In this document: positions 30,122-39,700 of the stretch, one piece after another
Layout of the letters: each line of letters begins with the position of its first letter
How positions within the stretch are numbered: the stretch's first letter is position 1
NCBI GenBank assembly: GCA_037893245.1
Contig: JBAIAA010000537.1
Coordinates: 930,001 to 994,000, forward strand
Source of the DNA: Crossaster papposus
Taxonomy: Eukaryota; Echinodermata; Asteroidea; Velatida; Solasteridae
DNA: 64,000 nt
Direction of reading: 5' to 3'
Notes under the pieces: model-generated
What the model was told of the DNA's origin: nothing
What the model saw: the letters and a program-made list of their open reading frames with translations, nothing else
Databases searched by the model: none
Translations under genes and position numbers: made by a program

Positions 30122-30295
30122 TGGGGCCGGTTGCACCAAACATGTCCTACATGCTTGTCGTAAGATAAGAAATTAGAACAATTAGGATAGGACAACCCTA
30201 AGACATGTCGTAACTGCGGTTGCACCAAAAAGCTTTTAGGCCTGTCCTAAAATGCATATCTTACGACACTCCGTAGGACTTGTCCTATTGTATAA
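30122..30295 (+). mobile_element. Fragment of a GGCCGGTTGCACCAAA MITE
   Basis: GGGGCCGGTTGCACCAAA at 30123 and a second GGTTGCACCAAA at about 30219 are each followed by CATGTC/CTGTCCTA and TCTTACGAC-like blocks, giving two partial tandem copies. No opposite end is found nearby, so it is probably truncated. Confidence 0.5.
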
Positions 30296-31029
30296 TTTTA
30301 ACTGTATTGGGACCGACGCAGATCACCATCCCGAAATTAGATGTAGCAACTGTACACAGCATGTTTTCAATCAAATATGTTTTATTTTTCTTAAAATACA
30401 ATCAAATTCGATACACCAATCAAGCATGTCAATAAAGAGCATGTTCTCTCACTCATTTCGAAAAAAAGAATAACCGAAAATTCATGCCCTCATATGCATG
30501 GAATAATATTGGAAGCTGTTGAATTCAAATACAAATGAGTTTTTTGATAATTGAAATTAAGAATAAAAACCTTCTTTGCATTGCAAGATTTTGTATTTAG
30601 AATTGGGAACAAGTGAACACTTTTCCACCGAAATATTAATGGCGATTTTTTGTATTTCTTTTTTCGCAAGTCAATAAAATGTACCAGTGAGCCAAATATT
30701 TTTCATTTATTTCCTTCAAATTCTGCCATTTTTTTGTTGACTCGTCCAGTGCGTGTTCCGTGTCGATTAAAACAATTCCGAGTTGTAGATTGCACAGGTT
30801 CGACCCTACTTCCGGCCCTGCTATAATTGTTGTATTTTTTTGTAGAAACAATTGGAGCATTTGAACAAAATCCAAATAGTTAATACCACGTGCAGTCTCC
30901 AAACGTCTTTTAAAATCGATGTCCGGTTGTTCTTTTCTCTCAGCTACTGATTTTCAGAAAGATTTTTTAATAACTTATTGCCTAATCGTTTTTAACACGA
31001 TTTTCGTGTTTTTACGAAAACTCGTCTAA
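30296..31029. other. AT-rich, no supported gene
   Basis: An 88-codon minus-strand ORF (30636-30902) has ordinary composition and a KKWQNLKE-like stretch, but not enough to assign a family. Confidence 0.35.
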
Positions 31030-32313
31030 AAGCCTCCTTACACATAGGCGAATCCATTAAACGCAGCCTGGCGAATTCGAGCGATTCACAATACCTAGAA
31101 GCTGCCGTTGGAGGCGCAAATCCTGCTATACCCGCAGTGCATCATGGGAAAAAGTCGGCATCAGTTTGAAAAACGGTATTCATTTTGCATGAACTCATCA
31201 GTTTTTACGTCTTTTTGGACGCGTGCGATTAAAGTTCCAATTTTTTTCTGCAAATAACAATGTTTTAATCAACGACGCTTCCGGATACATTTAAGTTTGT
31301 GTAGTACCGCGCGTGAACAATGAAGAATAGATATTTCACTACAGTATGATATACGGTAGAAGTCGACCGTAAAGTTTAAAAGTGGTTCTTTTGAGTCAAA
31401 CGCTTGGTGGCGCACTGCATTGTGAATCGCCCGAATTGGGTAAATGTGTCAATTCTGGCAAATTTTGACCGAAACTGTTTGAAAATGTGTTACATAAAAA
31501 AGTAAGGTAAACGTAGGGGAACTATGTTGCGAATGATTTACGAAGTGTGACGAACGGTTACTGTTATTCGCTAGAATGCGTTGGGTCGCGCAAACAATCT
31601 TTGTTCTTTTCGTTAGCGATTAGGAACGCAAACATGCGAACCGAAGCGCAACTTTGCGCCTGCTTCCGAAGCTTTCCGAAAGGGTATTTCCGCATCCGGC
31701 CGTTACCGGACGCTATACAAGACTGGCGAAAACCAGGTGGGGTCATTTGCCTTCTAACTTTCTCCGAATCAACACCACCTCGTATGGCTGTTTGATTTTC
31801 AACTTTGTTGAAGTTTTTTAATGACTCGTATGCAAAGCGTATGCCGTTCGTTTTACAAATCGCTTTCATTCGTCATGAAATTTCGGATTCAATTAGCTAC
31901 AATACGTAATTATTCGCCACATTTCGTACAAGTTCGCAAACTATAGCAAAGATTCGTCATGGGATCGTCCTCGATCGCTTGATATGCAAATTAGCTGATC
32001 ACGACCTGATAACTTGCGACCTCTAAGGCCAGTTGACAAACGCTATGCGAAGACTTTCCGATTGGTTAACGTATTGAAACGAATTTTAACGAATGATAGA
32101 CGAAACTTTTATTCGCCACAAATTTGTCAACATGCTCAAAATTTTCCGACGAACAAGACTAATCGCAACGGAAACAAAAGCTCACAAACGCATCTATACG
32201 AACCACCAACGATACAACGTACATATACTAACGGGAACGAATTTTACTCAAGTCCTATTCGCCAGTACACGCAAGTTGACGTCGGTTTTTTTCGTCTATG
32301 TGTGAGGAGGTCT
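31030..32313. mobile_element. Large inverted-repeat element, ~1.28 kb
   Basis: CCTCCTTACACATAGGCGAA (31032-31051) and the reverse complement of TTCGTCTATGTGTGAGGAGG (32291-32310) agree at 18 of 20 bases. An inner inverted pair, CGAATTCGAGCGATTCACAA near 31071 against 31420-31440, suggests a nested element in the left third. The body is unusually rich in TTCG/CGAA words. Overlapping ORFs on both strands (31547-31869, 32014-32316) show no recognisable transposase. Confidence 0.5.
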
Positions 32314-33425
32314 TGAAGCCAACGTACGTGCGTCGTTAGAATTGCCTTTAATTTTGCGCTGCATTTTGTCGTCAATGTAATCGTTTATACCCCAACATTA
32401 AAAAAACCAAAAAAAACCAAACCTATACTCTATCTACGACATACCTGTTGATTGTTAATGTCGCAAGCTAGTTTGGTAAGTCCAATAACTTTAAAGTAGT
32501 TGTTCCGTCTATGGAACGGGGCCTGTACCGTAGATTCTTAAATCGCCGTATAAATGTATATGTTAACATTTTAGCTTACGTTTAATAAAAAAAAGAAAAC
32601 CACTTTCACATACATGAATTTTTATGAAACTTGGATGCAGTGACCCTTGGGTGAAAAGACATTTCGTCATCGAATTACTGAGGTAAAAGGTCATTGTTAA
32701 AATATTTCTTTCATAATTTGATGGATTTTTATGTCTATCGATTACCAGTATAAACAGTGTGTATAATTGGGTTTAATTAAAAGCCTATTCTGTGAATATT
32801 GACATTAAGACTAGCCACATATTAACAGCGAAATCACATTATATATTTTGTTAAATTGTACTCGCACAAAAAATAAGTCAATTTTTTTTTTGTTCGTTGA
32901 TACCCAAGAAAGACCTTCAAACTCTGAACAAATTTATCAAATTACATAAATAGTGGGTTTTTTTAAATAAAAAACGTACTGGTTATAATTATGTGTAGTG
33001 TACAGTGGTTGTTTTTCTGCAATTATACCCAACTCTTACTTCTAATGTTGTTTGACTGATAATTTTAAGCCTGTTTTATTACAAAAAAGTTACCTTTAGT
33101 GGGGTCACTGTAATACAATTACAATTTACAGGAAATTACCTGGCAGCCATGGTTGCCCAACGAATTCCCGTAAAATGTACGTTCACCGTAAATTGGCAGT
33201 AATGGATTTGTTCATTACTACGTATATGTACCGTAATGGTGTGGTATTGTTGAAGCGCCAATACAAGGCTTAAAACCACAAAATGTGTGTTTTTAGCATA
33301 TGACATTTTATTTATTTATTCATTTCTGGTTTTTAATTAGGGCAGCCCGTTCACATAAAATGTTGTCTCCCAAGATGCACTGAGCATAACATGACCGGAA
33401 AAAAATGATAAATTATTCAAATAAA
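32314..33425. other. AT-rich left flank of the satellite array
   Basis: No repeat of the array unit and no ORF of note. The DNA is unique as far as I can see up to the abrupt start of the array. Confidence 0.45.
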
Positions 33426-33474
33426 TATCGTGAGGTACGTTTAGGGACAGCTATGGACTTCAGGTTTGTGGCGC

Positions 33475-33482
33475 TATAAATA
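33475..33482 (+). promoter_or_regulatory. TATA box in the array unit (unit 1 shown)
   Basis: TATAAATA follows GTGGCGC and precedes a mixed-composition stretch, one of the few non-AT-rich parts of the unit. It recurs at +3350 in every unit. Whether it starts transcription is unknown. Confidence 0.3.
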
Positions 33483-33790
33483 ACAATGAAAGACAAGTCG
33501 AATGATTTGCACTGGCGTTCTTTCGTAATTCTCGAGAGTCTGCGGGGCCGTTCATCTATCTTTTTCTCTCTTCTGTTTTTCCCTTTCTTACTACAACTCT
33601 TTTCTTCTTTCTTTTCACGAACGTTTTCTCAATTTGTCGACGCCTATTTTTATTACCATAATTAAGATTTTTGTATCTTTATAAATAATTAATCAAATAT
33701 TTTTTATTTCAATAATTCTTGAGAACGAGATACGTCTAATATAAACAATTCGTTATTAACCTTATCGAATACTTGTATTACTCTGATGCT

Positions 33791-33852
33791 GCGCCACACA
33801 CCTTATTGATACGCGCCAACGATTGTTTTTAACACGCGCGCGTGTGGAGCGC
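33791..33852. repeat. CG-rich hairpin and Z-DNA-prone palindrome in the unit
   Basis: ACACGCGCGCGTGT (33832-33845) is a perfect palindrome of alternating purine-pyrimidine. GCGCCACAC (33791) can also pair with GTGTGGAGCGC (33842-33852), giving competing folds. It recurs in each unit. Confidence 0.6.
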
Positions 33853-33890
33853 ACATGGCTAGAATGATGATTCAAATTCCTGCGTCACGT

Positions 33891-34115
33891 TCACACTTCG
33901 CTCCTAGCTGCCATCGATGCTATACGCCTTTCTCTGTATACTAGCGCTATAACGCAATTTGACCGACTGCAAGGTATTTTTATGTTTACACTTGTTTTTC
34001 TCTCTCTCTCTAACACCACGTAAAAGTTCTTATGGGGTAGGTCGTGCAGTCTCGAGACGAAACCTACCCATGGTCTGAGCGAACTGCACCTGACGAGTTC
34101 TCGCTTTTTAGACAT
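33891..34115 (-). other. 74-aa ORF in the array unit (unit 1 shown)
   Basis: Starts MSKKRELVRC after an A-rich AACAAAA context and ends RIASMAARSEV. It is Arg/Lys-rich with four Cys or fewer, and has no signal peptide or membrane segment. Identical copies occur at +3350 steps up to 60691-60915. It overlaps a hairpin cluster, so its conservation may reflect DNA or RNA structure or simply array homogeneity. No family is recognised. Confidence 0.2.
34030..34112. repeat. Compound inverted repeats in the unit
   Basis: GGGTAGGT pairs with ACCTACCC across GTCTCGAGAC, itself a 10-bp palindrome. GTGCAGT within that loop can instead pair with ACTGCAC near 34085, and AGCGAACT near 34078 with the AGTTCTCGCT near 34097. 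At least three mutually exclusive stems occupy ~80 bases, as in a structured RNA or a cruciform site. Confidence 0.55.
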
Positions 34116-34350
34116 TTTTGTTTATGGTCTCCTTGTTGAAATTTACTAAAATTGACTGGTAAGAACTTTTACACGCCGGCATCTTTAATACCTATACTAA
34201 CCTGAACTCTGTAAATATTCTTGTACTTTAATCAGTTTGTTTCTTTACTGTCCTGATAAATACCCGCGCTGCGTCCTTATGGCCCAATGTATTTTTTCCT
34301 CAATATTCCAAAGTTCCCTCCACTTCTCTATAAAACATTAAATCCCACAG

Positions 34351-34557
34351 ATGTCATTCACTAACGCATCAAGGACCATTAACAAGATGGCTGTTTCTAA
34401 ACGCCTGAACGCTTGGAAGTTGGCCTACAGAAAGTCCTGCTCCACTCCATTCGGCAGATACATCAACCAAGTTCACAAAGATTGCATTCGTATAATTATT
34501 TCTTTTTACCCTAGGACTCTCGACATTATTTACTACTCTCGGCCTTATTTACCCTAG
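34351..34557 (+). other. 68-aa basic ORF in the array unit (unit 1 shown)
   Basis: Begins MSFTNASRTINK at an ATG just after CTATAAAACATTAAATCCCACAG, which looks both like a TATA box 21 bases upstream and like a 3' splice site ending in CAG. A second in-frame ATG (AACAAGATGG, 34387) has better context and would give a 56-aa protein starting MAVSKRLNAWK. The N-terminal 45 residues are basic and coding-like; the last ~20 run into the CCCTAGGACT repeats. It could be an exon rather than a whole gene. Copies are at +3350 steps to 61151-61357. No family is recognised. Confidence 0.25.
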
Positions 34558-34635
34558 GACTCTCAACTTATTTCCCCAAGGACTATGGGCTTTATTAACC
34601 CTAGGACTCTCGGCTTTATTGACCCTAAGACTCAG
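34498..34635 (+). repeat. CCCTAGGACTCTCGGCTTTATT short tandem repeats
   Basis: Four or five degenerate copies, ~25-40 bp apart, of a motif built on CCCTAGGACTCT and TTTATT. Present in all units. Confidence 0.75.
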
Positions 34636-34644
34636 TAATTGATT

Positions 34645-35098
34645 TCCTGACAATAACACGTCACTGTACAGTTATACAAGTAAAATAAATTATTGATTCC
34701 AGATAAATACAGATTACCGTTCGTCTGTGTGTTTTAGTTTGTTACCATTTTATTGTCTATTAACTTTCGTATCCATTCAATTATGCCCCATACATTTTTA
34801 GAATAAATGTTGTTTACGCTTTAAATAAACAAACAAACAAACTCCCCATCTAACTTGAACAAAATTAATTTCAAAAAAGGAATCTGGCCTATCTATAACC
34901 TTTATCTGGTACGCATCTTTGTACTTACTAATAACCTGTTTTCCTACTATCTATCGCTCATTGCCGAGTATGATATATGACTAAATCTTTTATAATTGGT
35001 CGTCATGCTCATCTAAAGGCAATCCTAGAGAGGTTTAAAACTCCTTGCTTCCACGGTGATAGATTTAACGTTTGATATATCGTGAGGTATATCTAGGA
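34645..35098 (+). repeat. Diverged internal duplication, copy B (unit 1)
   Basis: CCTGACAATAACACGTCAC to CTTTCGTATCC, and then TTGCCGAGTA to TATATCGTGAGGTAT, match 36528-36795 at about 75-80 percent by eye. Copy B carries ~185 extra bases (34775-34959), including an (AAAC)n run and TTTACGCTTTAAAT. Confidence 0.75.
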
Positions 35099-35399
35099 TG
35101 TGTAAACATTATGTTTACTCCGATCTTAACGACAACCAAGTTAACGATCATTAAATAATATGTATATGCTGGTTCTAGCGCAGCGTTTCTTCTGGTCATC
35201 GAGAGTAAGGAGACCTTTCCTCTTTATTTCTCCATCATTTCTACCCTAATATTACATTTCCTTCCTCATTACAACCTACCTTTTTACTGTCCCTCCATCC
35301 ACTTTTTTCTTGTTTTTCCTTCCATTTCTTAACTCACTTCTTTCAGCACAAACCAGATATCCATTTTTGAGTCCAACTACATTAACTAAAACGCTATCG

Positions 35400-36215
35400 T
35401 AATAATAATAAATGGTTTCTAATAAATATCCCCCAGCCAAAATGTTTTGTCCCCTCCATTCTTTACTCCTAAAAATTATCCCCTAACCAAGACGATTCGT
35501 CTACCAAGATGGTTCATCTACCTTATAATCCCCTCTAAAAAATATCCCCCTAGCTAAATCGGTTTGTCCACTCCATGTTTCCTTCTAAAAAAAATATTCC
35601 CTTAGCCAATATGATTCGACTACCATGATGGTTCATCTACTTTATATTTCCTTCTAAAAATTATCCCCCACCCGAAATGATTTGTACACTTCATGTTTCC
35701 TTCTAAAAATTATCCCCTAACCAAGACGATTCGTCTACCAAGATGGTTTATCTACTTTATAACCCCTTCTAAAAAATACCCCCCTAGCCAAAATGGTTTG
35801 TCCACTCCATGTTTCCTTCTAAAAAATATCCCCTTAGCAAAGATTATTCGACTACCATGATGGTTCATCTACTTTATATTTCCTTCTAAAAATTATCCCT
35901 AACCAAGACGGCTCGTCTACCAAGATGGTTCATCTACTTTATAACCCCTTCTAAAAATTATCCCCCTAGCCAAAATGTTTTGTCCACTCCATGTTTCCTT
36001 CTAAACAAAATATCCCATTAGCAAAGATGATTTGACTACCATGATGGTTTATCTACCTTATATTTCCTTCTAAAAATTATCCCCCACCCAAAATGATTTT
36101 TACACTTCATGTTTCCTTCTAAAAAATATACTCCAACCCTATGGTTAGTCTAGCCCCATAATTCCTTCTTAAAAATATCCTCCAACCTGATAGTTAGTCT
36201 AGCCCCGTAATTTCG
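35400..36215 (+). repeat. Alternating 50/66-bp minisatellite inside the unit (unit 1)
   Basis: Modules start at CCTTCTAAAAA(T/A)TATCCCC. One type (~66 bp) continues to GATTCG(T/A)CTACCA(A/T)GATGG; the other (~50 bp) continues to TTTGTCCACTCCATGTTT. They mostly alternate through at least ten modules, then shift to a third ~50-bp type with TTAGTCTAGCCCC that resumes after the A-rich tract (36300-36460). Confidence 0.85.
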
Positions 36216-36219
36216 TTAT

Positions 36220-36296
36220 AAAAAAAAAAAAAAAATAAAAATAAAAAAACAAAAAAAAATAAAAATAAAATAAAAAAAATAATAAAAAATAAAAGA
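36220..36296. repeat. A-rich tract, the main variable site among units
   Basis: Almost only A with scattered T and one C. Unit 1 has 15 or more As at the start, units 2-7 read A7-T there, unit 8 has a TT one base earlier, and unit 9 a TT one base later. Length is unchanged. Confidence 0.8.
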
Positions 36297-36527
36297 ATTT
36301 ATCTAACTTGATTGTTAGTCTAGCCCCGTGGTTCCTTATAAAAAATATCATCCAACTTGATAGTTAATCTAGCCCCATACTTCCTTCTAAAAATATCCTC
36401 CGATTTGATGGTTAATCTAGACCCATAATTCCTTCTTAAAAATATCCTCTAACTTGATGGAACGTTGAAGTACTTTCGTTTTATAATTATACCTTTATTT
36501 TGTACTCAAAATGTATATTACAAATGT

Positions 36528-36795
36528 CCCTGATAATAACTCGTCACATGTCCAGTTATAAAATTAAAATAAATTAACGATTCCTGACAAATATAGATTA
36601 TCGTTCGTCTTTTTGTTCAGTTTGTTACCATCTTATTGTCTATAAACTTTCGTATCCCCTCGTGCCGAGTTTGGCAGTGATTGGATCTTTATAACTGGTC
36701 GTCAAGCTCGTTAAATGGCACTTCCCGAACGGTTTAAACCCCCTTTCTCCACGAGGATCGTCTGATCGTCTAGCGTATCGTGAGGTACGTTTAGG
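36528..36795 (+). repeat. Diverged internal duplication, copy A (spans the unit 1/2 junction)
   Basis: The compact copy of the segment at 34645-35098, lacking the ~185-bp insert. Its right end, TATCGTGAGGTA, is the point where the array starts at 33426, so the unit boundary used here falls in this copy. Confidence 0.75.
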
Positions 36796-39700
36796 GACAG
36801 CTATGGACTTCAGGTTTGTGGCGCTATAAATAACAATGAAAGACAAGTCGAATGATTTGCACTGGCGTTCTTTCGTAATTCTCGAGAGTCTGCGGGGCCG
36901 TTCATCTATCTTTTTCTCTCTTCTGTTTTTCCCTTTCTTACTACAACTCTTTTCTTCTTTCTTTTCACGAACGTTTTCTCAATTTGTCGACGCCTATTTT
37001 TATTACCATAATTAAGATTTTTGTATCTTTATAAATAATTAATCAAATATTTTTTATTTCAATAATTCTTGAGAACGAGATACGTCTAATATAAACAATT
37101 CGTTATTAACCTTATCGAATACTTGTATTACTCTGATGCTGCGCCACACACCTTATTGATACGCGCCAACGATTGTTTTTAACACGCGCGCGTGTGGAGC
37201 GCACATGGCTAGAATGATGATTCAAATTCCTGCGTCACGTTCACACTTCGCTCCTAGCTGCCATCGATGCTATACGCCTTTCTCTGTATACTAGCGCTAT
37301 AACGCAATTTGACCGACTGCAAGGTATTTTTATGTTTACACTTGTTTTTCTCTCTCTCTCTAACACCACGTAAAAGTTCTTATGGGGTAGGTCGTGCAGT
37401 CTCGAGACGAAACCTACCCATGGTCTGAGCGAACTGCACCTGACGAGTTCTCGCTTTTTAGACATTTTTGTTTATGGTCTCCTTGTTGAAATTTACTAAA
37501 ATTGACTGGTAAGAACTTTTACACGCCGGCATCTTTAATACCTATACTAACCTGAACTCTGTAAATATTCTTGTACTTTAATCAGTTTGTTTCTTTACTG
37601 TCCTGATAAATACCCGCGCTGCGTCCTTATGGCCCAATGTATTTTTTCCTCAATATTCCAAAGTTCCCTCCACTTCTCTATAAAACATTAAATCCCACAG
37701 ATGTCATTCACTAACGCATCAAGGACCATTAACAAGATGGCTGTTTCTAAACGCCTGAACGCTTGGAAGTTGGCCTACAGAAAGTCCTGCTCCACTCCAT
37801 TCGGCAGATACATCAACCAAGTTCACAAAGATTGCATTCGTATAATTATTTCTTTTTACCCTAGGACTCTCGACATTATTTACTACTCTCGGCCTTATTT
37901 ACCCTAGGACTCTCAACTTATTTCCCCAAGGACTATGGGCTTTATTAACCCTAGGACTCTCGGCTTTATTGACCCTAAGACTCAGTAATTGATTTCCTGA
38001 CAATAACACGTCACTGTACAGTTATACAAGTAAAATAAATTATTGATTCCAGATAAATACAGATTACCGTTCGTCTGTGTGTTTTAGTTTGTTACCATTT
38101 TATTGTCTATTAACTTTCGTATCCATTCAATTATGCCCCATACATTTTTAGAATAAATGTTGTTTACGCTTTAAATAAACAAACAAACAAACTCCCCATC
38201 TAACTTGAACAAAATTAATTTCAAAAAAGGAATCTGGCCTATCTATAACCTTTATCTGGTACGCATCTTTGTACTTACTAATAACCTGTTTTCCTACTAT
38301 CTATCGCTCATTGCCGAGTATGATATATGACTAAATCTTTTATAATTGGTCGTCATGCTCATCTAAAGGCAATCCTAGAGAGGTTTAAAACTCCTTGCTT
38401 CCACGGTGATAGATTTAACGTTTGATATATCGTGAGGTATATCTAGGATGTGTAAACATTATGTTTACTCCGATCTTAACGACAACCAAGTTAACGATCA
38501 TTAAATAATATGTATATGCTGGTTCTAGCGCAGCGTTTCTTCTGGTCATCGAGAGTAAGGAGACCTTTCCTCTTTATTTCTCCATCATTTCTACCCTAAT
38601 ATTACATTTCCTTCCTCATTACAACCTACCTTTTTACTGTCCCTCCATCCACTTTTTTCTTGTTTTTCCTTCCATTTCTTAACTCACTTCTTTCAGCACA
38701 AACCAGATATCCATTTTTGAGTCCAACTACATTAACTAAAACGCTATCGTAATAATAATAAATGGTTTCTAATAAATATCCCCCAGCCAAAATGTTTTGT
38801 CCCCTCCATTCTTTACTCCTAAAAATTATCCCCTAACCAAGACGATTCGTCTACCAAGATGGTTCATCTACCTTATAATCCCCTCTAAAAAATATCCCCC
38901 TAGCTAAATCGGTTTGTCCACTCCATGTTTCCTTCTAAAAAAAATATTCCCTTAGCCAATATGATTCGACTACCATGATGGTTCATCTACTTTATATTTC
39001 CTTCTAAAAATTATCCCCCACCCGAAATGATTTGTACACTTCATGTTTCCTTCTAAAAATTATCCCCTAACCAAGACGATTCGTCTACCAAGATGGTTTA
39101 TCTACTTTATAACCCCTTCTAAAAAATACCCCCCTAGCCAAAATGGTTTGTCCACTCCATGTTTCCTTCTAAAAAATATCCCCTTAGCAAAGATTATTCG
39201 ACTACCATGATGGTTCATCTACTTTATATTTCCTTCTAAAAATTATCCCTAACCAAGACGGCTCGTCTACCAAGATGGTTCATCTACTTTATAACCCCTT
39301 CTAAAAATTATCCCCCTAGCCAAAATGTTTTGTCCACTCCATGTTTCCTTCTAAACAAAATATCCCATTAGCAAAGATGATTTGACTACCATGATGGTTT
39401 ATCTACCTTATATTTCCTTCTAAAAATTATCCCCCACCCAAAATGATTTTTACACTTCATGTTTCCTTCTAAAAAATATACTCCAACCCTATGGTTAGTC
39501 TAGCCCCATAATTCCTTCTTAAAAATATCCTCCAACCTGATAGTTAGTCTAGCCCCGTAATTTCGTTATAAAAAAAATAAAAAAAATAAAATAAAAAAAC
39601 AAAAAAAAATAAAAATAAAATAAAAAAAATAATAAAAAATAAAAGAATTTATCTAACTTGATTGTTAGTCTAGCCCCGTGGTTCCTTATAAAAAATATCA

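Noticed and set aside
30636-30902. 88-aa minus-strand ORF as a Myb/SANT-like transposon protein
   Set aside because: A single KKWQNLKE-like stretch is not enough; no supporting ends or partner ORF nearby.
35400-36460. Regular repeats resembling a CRISPR array
   Set aside because: The modules are contiguous, degenerate and themselves repeated, with no unique spacers, and the DNA is eukaryotic.
33426-36775. Array unit as rDNA, 5S, snRNA, spliced-leader or histone repeat
   Set aside because: I looked for the conserved segments of 5S, U1, U2, U4, U5 and U6 RNAs and for histone coding or stem-loop motifs on both strands and saw none.
36640-36846. 68-aa minus-strand ORF recurring every 3350 bp
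   Set aside because: It lies in the diverged internal duplication, and the other copy of that duplication does not keep the frame; likely chance.
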